Shown: piece by piece, positions 7,298 to 14,802 of the stretch | Layout of the letters: each line of letters opens with the position of its first letter | How positions within the stretch are numbered: position 1 is the first letter of the stretch | Assembly (NCBI GenBank): GCA_013203755.1 | Contig: JABMPI010000468.1 | Location: forward strand, 1 to 15,790 | Length of the DNA: 15,790 bases | Reading direction: 5' to 3' | From: Bacteroidota bacterium | Lineage (GTDB): Bacteria; Bacteroidota; Bacteroidia; Bacteroidales; Prolixibacteraceae | Made by a program: the position numbers and the translations under genes | Notes under the pieces: generated by a model | Seen by the model: the letters and a program-made list of their open reading frames with translations, nothing else | The model's database searches: none | Told to the model about the DNA's origin: nothing

Positions 7298-8248
7298 ATG
7301 AAAAAAATTATTTCTTTTTTATTTTTGGTATTTATAGTTAAATTAGCAGCCTTTGGCCAGCAAGACCCACAATATACAAACAACATGTTTTATAAGTTGG
7401 GAGTAAATCCGGGTTATGCAGGTGCTGAGGGAGCAATTAACGGACTTATTTTAAATCGGTACCAGTGGGTAGGATTTGAGGGAGCCCCTAAAACTTTAGT
7501 TTTTAGTGTTGATGCAGCTATTAATGCATTTGGTTCTCCCGGAGGAATTGGTTTAAATGTAGTTAGCGATGAATTAGGCTTTGAAAAAAATACCTTTGTG
7601 AATATCAATTATGCTTATAAAACTCCCTTGAGTTTTGGAAATTTAGGCATAGGTGTCTCATTAGGGATGTTAAATAAAAGCATAAATGGTGAATGGGAAG
7701 TACCTGAGGATAATTTTGGAATATATACTCAGCCAGGATCAGATCCGGGAATTCCACAAGGCGAAGTAAGTCAAGTTGCTATTGATGCAGGGCTTGGTTT
7801 GTACTTATCTACAAATCAATACTATTTGGGAGCTTCGGTTACTCATATAAATCAGCCGGAGATTAAGTTCGATGAAAGTGTAACGAGCTTTCTGGCAAGG
7901 CATTATTATTTTAGCGGAGGATACAATATTAAATTGCCAGATCCGTTATTTGAGGTGCGACCGTCGTTTTTTTTGAAGTCTGATATAGCAAGTTGGCAGT
8001 TAGATTTAAACGTAAATGTTGTTTTTGATGATCGATTTTGGGGAGGAATTTCCTATCGGGTGCAAGATGCAGTTGCTCTTTTAATGGGTATGGAAATGAT
8101 AAATGGATTGCGAGTTGGATATTCGTTTGATTTGGTTACATCTGCAATGGGAGCGTATGGTTATGGCTCTCACGAAGTGTTTATAAGTTATTCTGTAGAT
8201 TTGGATAAAAATAGGAATCAGAAATATAAGAGTATTAGGTTTTTATAA
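7298..8248 (+). CDS. porP: PorP/SprF family type IX secretion outer-membrane protein
   Basis: This 316-residue protein has a clear signal peptide (residues 1-20, MKKIISF through AAFG) and the hallmark PorP/SprF N-terminus QDPQYTNNMFYKLGVNPGYAG (22-42), followed by RYQWVGF (54-60). The remainder is rich in alternating aromatic and glycine strands, as expected of an outer-membrane beta-barrel. The family partners the GldK/GldN ring and helps deliver or anchor T9SS cargo at the cell surface. SprF of Flavobacterium is specifically needed for the adhesin SprB. The frame is open upstream to 7202, but the signal peptide fixes the start at 7298. An AGGAG lies only one base from this ATG, too close to act as a normal ribosome site. 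It precedes gldK by 196 bp on the same strand. Confidence 0.93.
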   Translation: MKKIISFLFLVFIVKLAAFGQQDPQYTNNMFYKLGVNPGYAGAEGAINGLILNRYQWVGFEGAPKTLVFSVDAAINAFGSPGGIGLNVVSDELGFEKNTFVNINYAYKTPLSFGNLGIGVSLGMLNKSINGEWEVPEDNFGIYTQPGSDPGIPQGEVSQVAIDAGLGLYLSTNQYYLGASVTHINQPEIKFDESVTSFLARHYYFSGGYNIKLPDPLFEVRPSFFLKSDIASWQLDLNVNVVFDDRFWGGISYRVQDAVALLMGMEMINGLRVGYSFDLVTSAMGAYGYGSHEVFISYSVDLDKNRNQKYKSIRFL

Positions 8249-8266
8249 TAGTAAAGTATTTTCTGA

Positions 8267-8310
8267 AATAACAAGTAGTACATAGTTTATGTGAATAATT
8301 GCTTGTTATT
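8267..8310 (+). terminator. Inverted repeat after porP, possible weak terminator
   Basis: A perfect 9-bp inverted repeat, AATAACAAG (8267-8275) and CTTGTTATT (8302-8310), lies 18 nt after the porP stop. An inner 5-bp hairpin (ACATA 8280-8284 with TATGT 8288-8292) sits in its loop. A run of five T follows at 8316-8320, separated by a few bases. The stem is AT-rich and the T-run is displaced, so termination would be partial at best. The right arm overlaps a candidate -33 element for gldK, so the structure could instead be regulatory. Confidence 0.35.
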
Positions 8311-8332
8311 AAGGATTTTTAAAATAGATTTA
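8303..8332 (+). promoter_or_regulatory. Candidate promoter for gldKLMN
   Basis: TTG (8303-8305) is followed after 19 nt by TAGATTTA (8325-8332). This matches the Bacteroidota consensus TTG-N19-TAnnTTTG at all specified positions but the last. It would give the gldK transcript a leader of about 105 nt. A second, weaker candidate is TTG 8399-8401 with TAATATTA at 8421-8428, also 19 nt apart. Either would let gldKLMN be transcribed separately from porP. Confidence 0.42.
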
Positions 8333-8444
8333 GATAAAATATGAAACTGCTTTGAGATTTAATAACTTGCATGTGTTAACAAGTTTAGTTGAATTTCATT
8401 GTGTGTTTCGTGCGTTATCATAATATTACGTAAAATTTAAACGT

Positions 8445-9782
8445 ATGAAAAGATTTCTTTTAGTTGCATTTGTATTTTGGGTTGCACTTAGTTTTACCGG
8501 ATGTAGTAAGTCTGGAAATGGAGAACTTGTTGGAGTGCAAGACAGGCCAAAATGGAGAGAAACGCAGCCATACGGGATGGTGTTTGTTCGGAGAGGGAGC
8601 TTTAATATTGGTCCTAGCGATCAAGATGCAAGTATGTCTGGGGTACCTACCAAAACAGTATCACAAGAAGCATTTTGGATGGATGATACTGAGATTACCA
8701 ATAATGAATATCGCCAATTTGTAGGATGGGTTAAAGAATTAAAGGCACGTACCATGTTGGGCGACCAATATCCTGAATTTTTAATTACTGAAGATCGGAA
8801 AGGAAATCCCATCGATCCCCCTGAGATTAATTGGGATGAAAAAATAGATTGGGAAGATCCGGATTATCAAATGGCTATGCAAGATATGTATGTGCCCGAA
8901 AATGAAAGTTTTTTTGGTAAAAAAGAAATTGATACACGTAAATTAATTTATGAATATTGGTGGATTGACTTGCAGCAAGCAGCCAAAAGAAGTAATAGTT
9001 ATAATTTTGAAACTCAAAGTTACGAAGGAAGTGTTTACAATATTGATGGCGATTTGGAGCCGATAGCAAATCGTTCGTCGTTTATTATGCAAGATCAGGT
9101 TCATGTCTACCCAGATACTTTAACCTGGATTAGAGATTTCACCTATTCATATAATGAACCGTTGGCAACACGTTATTTTTGGCATCCTGGATTCGACGAT
9201 TATCCGGTTGTTGGAGTAACCTGGAAGCAAGCTGTTGCATTCACCAATTGGCGTTCAAAAATTCAAGGCGATTTTTTAACAGAAAGGGGTGAGCCAGGAT
9301 TAATGTCGTATCGTTTACCAACAGAAACGGAATGGGAATATGCAGCACGAGGAGGGAAAAAGTTTTCAATGTATCCTTGGGGAGGTTATTATACCCGCGA
9401 CGATGATGGTGTTTTTCTTGCCAATTTTAAACCTTTACGAGGAAATTATGTTGAGGATGGAGGAATTGCAACCATGAAAGTGGGTAGTTATGATCCCAAT
9501 GAATATGGTTTATATGATATGTCGGGAAATATTGCAGAGTGGACATCAAGTGCTTTTGATGAAGCTGGATACAATTACCTAAGTGATTTAAATCCTAACT
9601 TTGAGTATAATGCGAAAAAAGATGATCCTCCGGTAATGAAACGTAAAGTAATTCGCGGTGGATCCTGGAAAGATATTTCACAATTTGTTCAGGTTTCTAC
9701 AAGAAACTATGAGTATCAAGATACTACTAAATCATACATCGGCTTTCGTTGTGTGCGTTCAACTTTCGGTGATGAATTTTAA
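8445..9782 (+). CDS. gldK: GldK/PorK, T9SS outer-membrane-associated lipoprotein
   Basis: This 445-residue lipoprotein forms, with GldN, the periplasmic ring of the type IX secretion system beneath the outer membrane. The signal peptide ends in a lipobox with lipid-accepting Cys20 (SFTGC). The rest is a formylglycine-generating-enzyme (SUMF1) fold: GMVFVRRGSFNIGP (44-57), FWMDDTEITNNEYRQF (77-92), YRLPTETEWEYAARGG (289-304), GLYDMSGNIAEWTSSAF (355-371) and VIRGGSWKD (402-410) to GFRCVR (433-438). A long insertion (about 125-235, including EIDTRKLIYEY) is typical of GldK. The catalytic cysteines of true FGE are absent, so the fold is structural here. It heads the gldK-L-M-N run, with 32 bp to gldL. 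A closely similar paralog follows gldN. Confidence 0.96.
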   Translation: MKRFLLVAFVFWVALSFTGCSKSGNGELVGVQDRPKWRETQPYGMVFVRRGSFNIGPSDQDASMSGVPTKTVSQEAFWMDDTEITNNEYRQFVGWVKELKARTMLGDQYPEFLITEDRKGNPIDPPEINWDEKIDWEDPDYQMAMQDMYVPENESFFGKKEIDTRKLIYEYWWIDLQQAAKRSNSYNFETQSYEGSVYNIDGDLEPIANRSSFIMQDQVHVYPDTLTWIRDFTYSYNEPLATRYFWHPGFDDYPVVGVTWKQAVAFTNWRSKIQGDFLTERGEPGLMSYRLPTETEWEYAARGGKKFSMYPWGGYYTRDDDGVFLANFKPLRGNYVEDGGIATMKVGSYDPNEYGLYDMSGNIAEWTSSAFDEAGYNYLSDLNPNFEYNAKKDDPPVMKRKVIRGGSWKDISQFVQVSTRNYEYQDTTKSYIGFRCVRSTFGDEF

Positions 9783-9814
9783 AATTATTAAGTTAACCTA
9801 ATTTCTAAATAGAT

Positions 9815-10786
9815 ATGAATGTAGGAGAATTATTTAAGACAAAGCGTTGGAAGACATTTATGGGTTATGTTTATGGTTGGGGTGCCTCAATTGTAATGGT
9901 TGGTGCGCTTTTCAAACTTGAGCACTGGCAGTATTCGACTTTACTCTTAACAATTGGTCTTATTACCGAAGCATTTATTTTCTTTTTATCTGCATTTGAG
10001 CCACCAACAGAAATGCCCGAGTGGAGCAAAGTTTATCCAGAGTTGACGGAAGAGTACGACATGATGGATATGGAGGATATAAGGCAAAAAGGCAAAAAAG
10101 GAATTGGAGACCTGTTTTCCAGTTCAGAATTAACACCTGAACTTTTGGATAGAGTAGGAAAAGGCTTAAATGATTTAAGCAATACTGCAAGGGGGATCAG
10201 TGATATTTCTACTGCTACTTTGGCTACTGACATGTATGTGAAAAATCTTGGATCTGCTTCTGAATCCATGGGTAATTTGGCAGACGTAAATAATAAAGCA
10301 AATGAAAGCATTAACAGTTCGGTTGGTTCGTTGGTAGAATCTTATACTTCAACGGCACAAAAACTTACCGAATCTGGTATTGGAACTATTGAAAAAATTC
10401 ATAAAAGTGGTGAAGAGTTTTCGAGTCAGTTGGCTGAAACTGGTAAGCGTTTAGCTCAAACTTATGATGAAGCCGGTAGTTCTGTTTCAAATGAATTGAA
10501 TAAAATTAAAGAAAGTTCTACGCAATATTCCGGGAATCTGGAGAAATTGAATGGGAGTCTTACTGCTTTAAATTCAAACTTTGAATCGCAATTAAAGGGT
10601 ACGGAACAACAATTTATTGCTAGTCAGAAATTTAGTCATGATTTGGGCGAAATGAATACAATTTTGGCCTCTTCTGTTGAAGAGCTGAAAAAGTATAAAG
10701 ACAATGCTGAGCAACTTAACAAACACCTGGAATCGTTAAATTTGATTTACGGTAACATGTTGGGTGCCATGAGTTATAAAAAGTAA
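9815..10786 (+). CDS. gldL: GldL/PorL, T9SS motor subunit
   Basis: This 323-residue inner-membrane protein is the ring subunit of the proton-driven motor that powers type IX secretion, enclosing the membrane helices of GldM. Two N-terminal transmembrane helices lie at about residues 13-34 and 40-60, in the characteristic GYVYGWGASIVMVGALFK and the following helix. That second helix contains a buried Glu52 (ITEAFIFF), at the position expected for the conserved charged residue thought to take part in proton flow. The remainder (about 65-320) is cytoplasmic, rich in Ser, Glu, Lys and Asn, and mostly coiled-coil in pattern. It is longer than Flavobacterium GldL (about 215 residues, from memory) and nearer to Porphyromonas PorL. 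It is 19 bp upstream of gldM and surely cotranscribed with it. Confidence 0.95.
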   Translation: MNVGELFKTKRWKTFMGYVYGWGASIVMVGALFKLEHWQYSTLLLTIGLITEAFIFFLSAFEPPTEMPEWSKVYPELTEEYDMMDMEDIRQKGKKGIGDLFSSSELTPELLDRVGKGLNDLSNTARGISDISTATLATDMYVKNLGSASESMGNLADVNNKANESINSSVGSLVESYTSTAQKLTESGIGTIEKIHKSGEEFSSQLAETGKRLAQTYDEAGSSVSNELNKIKESSTQYSGNLEKLNGSLTALNSNFESQLKGTEQQFIASQKFSHDLGEMNTILASSVEELKKYKDNAEQLNKHLESLNLIYGNMLGAMSYKK

Positions 10787-10805
10787 AACCTTCTAGAAGA
10801 ATAAT

Positions 10806-12413
10806 ATGGGTGCAAAAAATTGTCCGGAGACCCCGCGGCAAAAAATGATAAATATGATGTACATTGTGCTAACAGCTATGTTGGCATTGAATGTTGCTGC
10901 ACAGGTTCTGGAAGCATTTAGAGTTGTTGACACTAGTTTGCTACATACGCTGAAATCTGTAGATATGAAGAATAACCAGATTTACTCTTCATTCCAACAA
11001 GCTTATGTTGAAAACCCAACAAAAGTTCAGGAGTGGAAGGAAAAGGCTGATTTGGTTCAAAAAAGCACATCGGAAATGGTGTCCTACATTTTACTTTTAA
11101 AAGAGGAACTGATAAATTATTCGGGAAGTACGGTTGTTAGTGAGGAATCTCCTCTTCATAGCGACGATTTTTATTTTATAACTGAAAAGGGTGATACGCT
11201 TGTTGTTGAAAAACAGGATGACTTAAATGCACCTTCCGAATTATTGATTACTCAAAAGAAAGGATTCGAATTAAAAGATAAGATTACTGAATTCAGAAAT
11301 GGTTTAGTGGCATTGTTAGATGAGAATGATGTAGAGTTAAAGGAATCAATTCTTAAAGAGCTGGAAACACCAGATCCTATCTCTAAGGTAAAAGAAGATA
11401 ATGATAATAAGACCTGGGAAGCACAATACTTTTTAGATAAACCTTTGGTTGCCATTCTTACTTTACTTACGAAAATTCAAATTGATGTTACAAACTCTGA
11501 GTCGAATTTAATTAACCATTTATATGCACAAATCGATGCCGGCTCGTTTAAGTTTAACAAGCTAGGTGCGAGGATTATTGCCAATTCGAATATTGTTTTG
11601 CAGGGCGAATCCTACGAAGCAGAAGTTTTTCTTGCTGCAGAGGACACAACTCAACAACCACAGATTTTTATTAATAATAGTGAAGTTGAGGTTATTGATG
11701 GTAAAGCAAATTATAAAGTAAATACAACTAAACCTGGCGTATTTAAATGGAGTGGATTAATTAAATATAAAACACCTGCCGGCATTATTAAAAATTATCC
11801 GTTCGAGCAAGAGTATCAGGTAACTCAACCAAGTGTTACAATGTCCGCAACTAAAATGAATGTTTTTTATTTAGGAATTGAAAATCCGTTTGACGTGCTG
11901 GCTGGAGGAATTCCAAAAGAAGACCTTATAGTAACAATGACAAATGGGACGATTAAAAAATCAGGAGATATATACGTTGTTGAACCCAATGAGTTGGATG
12001 AACAGCAAAGAAGAACAAAAGTAACTGTTTATTCAAACATTGGAGGACAACGCCGTGTGGTTGGTTCATCAGAATGGAGAGTAAAACAAGTACCTCCGCC
12101 AATTGCTCAGGTGGCAGGAAAGTCGGGTGGAGATATTAGTAAAGGAGAACTGGCAGTTCAAGATGGGGTGAGGGCTGTATTGATAGATTTTGATTTTGAT
12201 TTTAAGTATAAAGTTACCCAGTTTAATGTGGAAACAACGGATGGTGGATATACAAACATAAAAAAATCAAATTCAGATCGGTTTACTGCGGAACAAAAGG
12301 CTCAATTGGCAAGAGTAAATCCACAAAGTATAGTATATATAGGAAATATAAAAGTAATTGGAGATGATGGTACGACTCGTGACCTTGACCCAATTTCATT
12401 TAAAATACGTTAA
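10806..12413 (+). CDS. gldM: GldM/PorM, T9SS motor shaft
   Basis: This 535-residue protein has one N-terminal transmembrane helix inside the GldL ring and a long periplasmic part that reaches the GldK/GldN ring, transmitting motor movement. The opening residues carry the near-invariant family signature PRQKMINMMYIVLTAMLALNV (split here as PRQKMINMMY at 10-19 and IVLTAMLALNV at 20-30). A helical bundle domain follows (about 40-230), then beta-rich immunoglobulin-like domains. The C-terminal domain begins near residue 437 (AGKSGGDISKGEL) and ends LDPISFKIR, as in other members. Length is close to the usual 510-540. It is 2 bp from gldN, which suggests translational coupling. Confidence 0.97.
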   Translation: MGAKNCPETPRQKMINMMYIVLTAMLALNVAAQVLEAFRVVDTSLLHTLKSVDMKNNQIYSSFQQAYVENPTKVQEWKEKADLVQKSTSEMVSYILLLKEELINYSGSTVVSEESPLHSDDFYFITEKGDTLVVEKQDDLNAPSELLITQKKGFELKDKITEFRNGLVALLDENDVELKESILKELETPDPISKVKEDNDNKTWEAQYFLDKPLVAILTLLTKIQIDVTNSESNLINHLYAQIDAGSFKFNKLGARIIANSNIVLQGESYEAEVFLAAEDTTQQPQIFINNSEVEVIDGKANYKVNTTKPGVFKWSGLIKYKTPAGIIKNYPFEQEYQVTQPSVTMSATKMNVFYLGIENPFDVLAGGIPKEDLIVTMTNGTIKKSGDIYVVEPNELDEQQRRTKVTVYSNIGGQRRVVGSSEWRVKQVPPPIAQVAGKSGGDISKGELAVQDGVRAVLIDFDFDFKYKVTQFNVETTDGGYTNIKKSNSDRFTAEQKAQLARVNPQSIVYIGNIKVIGDDGTTRDLDPISFKIR

Positions 12414-12415
12414 TT

Positions 12416-13267
12416 ATGAGGAAGATAGTTGTTTATTTAGGAATAATTGTATTCGTGCTAACACTAGTAGGGAAACAATCCGATGCACAGATTGTAAATG
12501 GCGCATTTAAACGGAATGATATTTTTCAGAAGAAACCAATGCCTCTTCCTACTGTTAGAGAAGCAGATGTTTTTTGGTCGAAAAAGGTTTGGCGAATAAT
12601 CGATTTACGCGAAAAAATGAACCAACCCCTATATTATCCTACTTTGCCAATCCAAGGTAGAGAAAATTTAATTTCACTTTTGTTGAATGGTATCGAAACC
12701 GCGCAAATTACTCCTTATGTTGCTAGTTTTGATGATGATTTTAAAGTCCCAATGTCTTTTGCGCAAGTAAAAGAATCATTTGGAGCAGAAGCAACAATGA
12801 TAGAAAAGATTGATTTTGATACAGGTGAGCGAACAATGGTTCCAGTTCAGGGAGAAATCAGATCCAGTGAAATCAAGCAGTACATGATTAAAGAGGAGTG
12901 GTATTTCGATAAACAAACTTCTACATTAAATGTACGAATATTAGGTATTTGCCCAATACGTGAATATACCAGAGTGGGTGATACTAATGGGGAAGTACAA
13001 CGTCAAAAATTATTTTGGGTTTATTATCCGGAAGTAAGGCCACTGTTGTCCACTAATTTGGTTCTCAACCAATACAACGAAGCAAGACAAATGTCTTTTG
13101 ACGATTTGTTTATTAAACGATTTTTTAATAGCTATATCGTTCAGGAATCCAATGTTTATAATGATCGTAAGGTCAGTGCATATTTAGTTGGTAAAGAAGC
13201 AATGTTGGAATCGGATAGAATAGAAAAAAAGATTTTTAATTTTGAACAAGACCTTTGGGAGTATTAA
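12416..13267 (+). CDS. gldN: GldN/PorN, T9SS periplasmic ring protein
   Basis: This 283-residue protein has a signal peptide (about residues 1-24, cleavage after QSDA) and no lipobox, so it is periplasmic. The segment DVFWSKKVWRIIDLREKMNQ (51-70), followed by PLYYP, is the conserved core of the GldN family. GldN binds GldK to build the large ring under the outer membrane and contacts the tip of GldM. The protein is slightly shorter than Flavobacterium GldN and Porphyromonas PorN. Its ATG lies 2 bp after the gldM stop. It is the last gene of the run: a strong terminator begins 22 bp after its stop codon. No gldN duplicate (gldO) is present in the window. Confidence 0.95.
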   Translation: MRKIVVYLGIIVFVLTLVGKQSDAQIVNGAFKRNDIFQKKPMPLPTVREADVFWSKKVWRIIDLREKMNQPLYYPTLPIQGRENLISLLLNGIETAQITPYVASFDDDFKVPMSFAQVKESFGAEATMIEKIDFDTGERTMVPVQGEIRSSEIKQYMIKEEWYFDKQTSTLNVRILGICPIREYTRVGDTNGEVQRQKLFWVYYPEVRPLLSTNLVLNQYNEARQMSFDDLFIKRFFNSYIVQESNVYNDRKVSAYLVGKEAMLESDRIEKKIFNFEQDLWEY

Positions 13268-13288
13268 AGAGGTATAAACTTAAAATAT

Positions 13289-13317
13289 AACCTTATGTTT
13301 TCATAAGGTTTTTTTTT
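13289..13317 (+). terminator. Strong intrinsic terminator closing the gldKLMN run
   Basis: A perfect 9-bp stem, AACCTTATG (13289-13297) with CATAAGGTT (13302-13310), has a TTTT loop and is followed by seven T (13311-13317), nine counting those in the stem. It lies 22 bp after the gldN stop and before the second gldK-like gene, which therefore probably has its own promoter. The leading A-run is short, so termination acts mainly on the plus strand. Confidence 0.93.
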
Positions 13318-13368
13318 GAAAGAATAAATCGTACTAATCTGCGTTTACAAAAAAAGAATTTGTTAGTG

Positions 13369-14718
13369 ATGAGAAAAGCCATAATATACTTTAGTATTGC
13401 CCTTGGGTTGCTTTTCAATTCATGCCAGAAAAATAATACATATCATCCCGATAAAGAACTTAAAGAAACAGAATGGTTTGAACCTTCTCCGCACGGAATG
13501 GTGCATATACAGAGAGGTTCTTATAATATGGGACCGACAACCGATGAAGTTGTTGACAATAAAATTTCGGCAAAAAGAGTTTCTGTTGAATCTTTTTGGA
13601 TGGACGATACGGAAATAACGAATAACGAATATCGCCAATTTGTATATTGGGTGCGCGATTCTCGTGCCAGAGAATTATTAGGGCAGTCTTACACCGATTT
13701 TGTTATTACTGAGGATGAAAGAGGAGTTCCTTTAAGTGAACCTCAAATTAATTGGGATGAAAGAATTGAATGGAATGATCCTGATTATCAAATGGCAATG
13801 GATGAACTTTATTTGCCAGAAGAAGAACGTTTCATGTATAAAAGAGAGATTGATACCCGTAAATTAATTTACGATTATTATTGGGTTGATTATAAACAAG
13901 CTGCAAAACGGAGCAATAGCTTCGATTATGAAACTCAAAAATACAATGGGACTATTATTAATAAAAAGGGTGAGACTGTTCCAATTGAAAACCGTAGATC
14001 ATTTTTAATGCATGAGTCAGTTCCTATTTATCCTGATACATTATGTTGGATTAGAGATTTTGCATACACATACAATGAACCATTTACTATAAAATATTTT
14101 TCACATTTTGCTTTCGATGATTATCCCGTTGTTGGCATATCCTGGGGGCAGGCAAATGCATTTTGTAATTGGCGAACAGGGTTGAAAGTTTTAAGCTCTG
14201 ATAGGGTAAATGAAACTCCTGCGCATGATTACAGACTTCCAACTGAATCGGAATGGGAGATGGGTGCAAGAGGTGGTTTGCTAAACTCTTTATATCCGTG
14301 GGGCAGTTATTATACCCGCAATGGAGAAGGTTGTTACATCGCAAATTTTAAACCTATGCGGGGAAATTACGTGGCCGACAGCCCAACAACTACAACTGCA
14401 ATGAAAGTGGGCGAATTCGACCCCAATCCGTATGGTTTATACGATATGGCAGGGAATGTTGCAGAATGGACTAGCACTGCTTTTTTCGAGGCTGGCTATG
14501 AAACCGTGAACGATATAAATCCTGAATTGTCATACAATGCCAAACCAGATGATCCTCCTGTTATGAAACGAAAAGTTTTGCGCGGTGGTTCTTGGAAAGA
14601 CATGTCGTATTTTATTCGGAATTCAACGCGCAGTTTCGAATATCAGGACACAACAAAATCATACATTGGTTTCCGTTGTGTGCGTAGCTCTTTTAGAAAC
14701 GATCTTCAAAACAGGTAA
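13369..14718 (+). CDS. GldK-like lipoprotein, second copy (GldK paralog)
   Basis: This 449-residue lipoprotein has a signal peptide ending at lipid-accepting Cys19 (LFNSC). Its body is collinear with GldK over its whole length: FWMDDTEITNNEYRQF (76-91), EIDTRKLIYDY (160-170), QAAKRSNS, YRLPTESEWE (288-297), GLYDMAGNVAEWTSTAF (356-372) and TRSFEYQDTTKSYIGFRCVR (420-439). Identity to GldK looks like about 60% in the central region by eye, while the DNA has diverged at many third positions, so the duplication is not recent. FGE catalytic cysteines are absent. The open frame begins at a TTG (13360), but ATG 13369 places the signal peptide correctly. It lies beyond the gldN terminator. It could replace or mix with GldK in the ring, or serve a subset of cargo. 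GldJ of gliding species is another FGE-fold lipoprotein, but the insertion here matches GldK. Confidence 0.9.
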   Translation: MRKAIIYFSIALGLLFNSCQKNNTYHPDKELKETEWFEPSPHGMVHIQRGSYNMGPTTDEVVDNKISAKRVSVESFWMDDTEITNNEYRQFVYWVRDSRARELLGQSYTDFVITEDERGVPLSEPQINWDERIEWNDPDYQMAMDELYLPEEERFMYKREIDTRKLIYDYYWVDYKQAAKRSNSFDYETQKYNGTIINKKGETVPIENRRSFLMHESVPIYPDTLCWIRDFAYTYNEPFTIKYFSHFAFDDYPVVGISWGQANAFCNWRTGLKVLSSDRVNETPAHDYRLPTESEWEMGARGGLLNSLYPWGSYYTRNGEGCYIANFKPMRGNYVADSPTTTTAMKVGEFDPNPYGLYDMAGNVAEWTSTAFFEAGYETVNDINPELSYNAKPDDPPVMKRKVLRGGSWKDMSYFIRNSTRSFEYQDTTKSYIGFRCVRSSFRNDLQNR

Positions 14719-14780
14719 AACCTAGTTCTTCACTTTGTATTCATGGCTTCTCTGGATCTAAATCCAGCTGGGGAAATATT

Positions 14781-14802
14781 AAGATTATTGCTTTATAATC
14801 TT
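14781..14802 (-). terminator. Hairpin overlapping the stop codon of the M1 peptidase gene, possible terminator
   Basis: On the minus strand a perfect 8-bp stem, AAGATTAT (complement of 14795-14802) with ATAATCTT (complement of 14781-14788), encloses a 6-nt loop. It includes the last codons and the TAA of the peptidase gene. It is followed by AATATTT, which is only a weak T-tract. The stem has little G+C. Position supports a 3'-end role, but strength is doubtful. Confidence 0.4.

Noticed and set aside
13360..13368. TTG start that would add three residues to the second gldK-like gene.
   Set aside because: ATG at 13369 gives a canonical lipoprotein signal beginning MRK, so the extension is unneeded.
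14752..14767. Short hairpin (CTGGAT, loop CTAA, ATCCAG) between the convergent gldK-like and M1 genes, considered as a terminator.
   Set aside because: The stem is only 6 bp and neither strand has a T-run after it.
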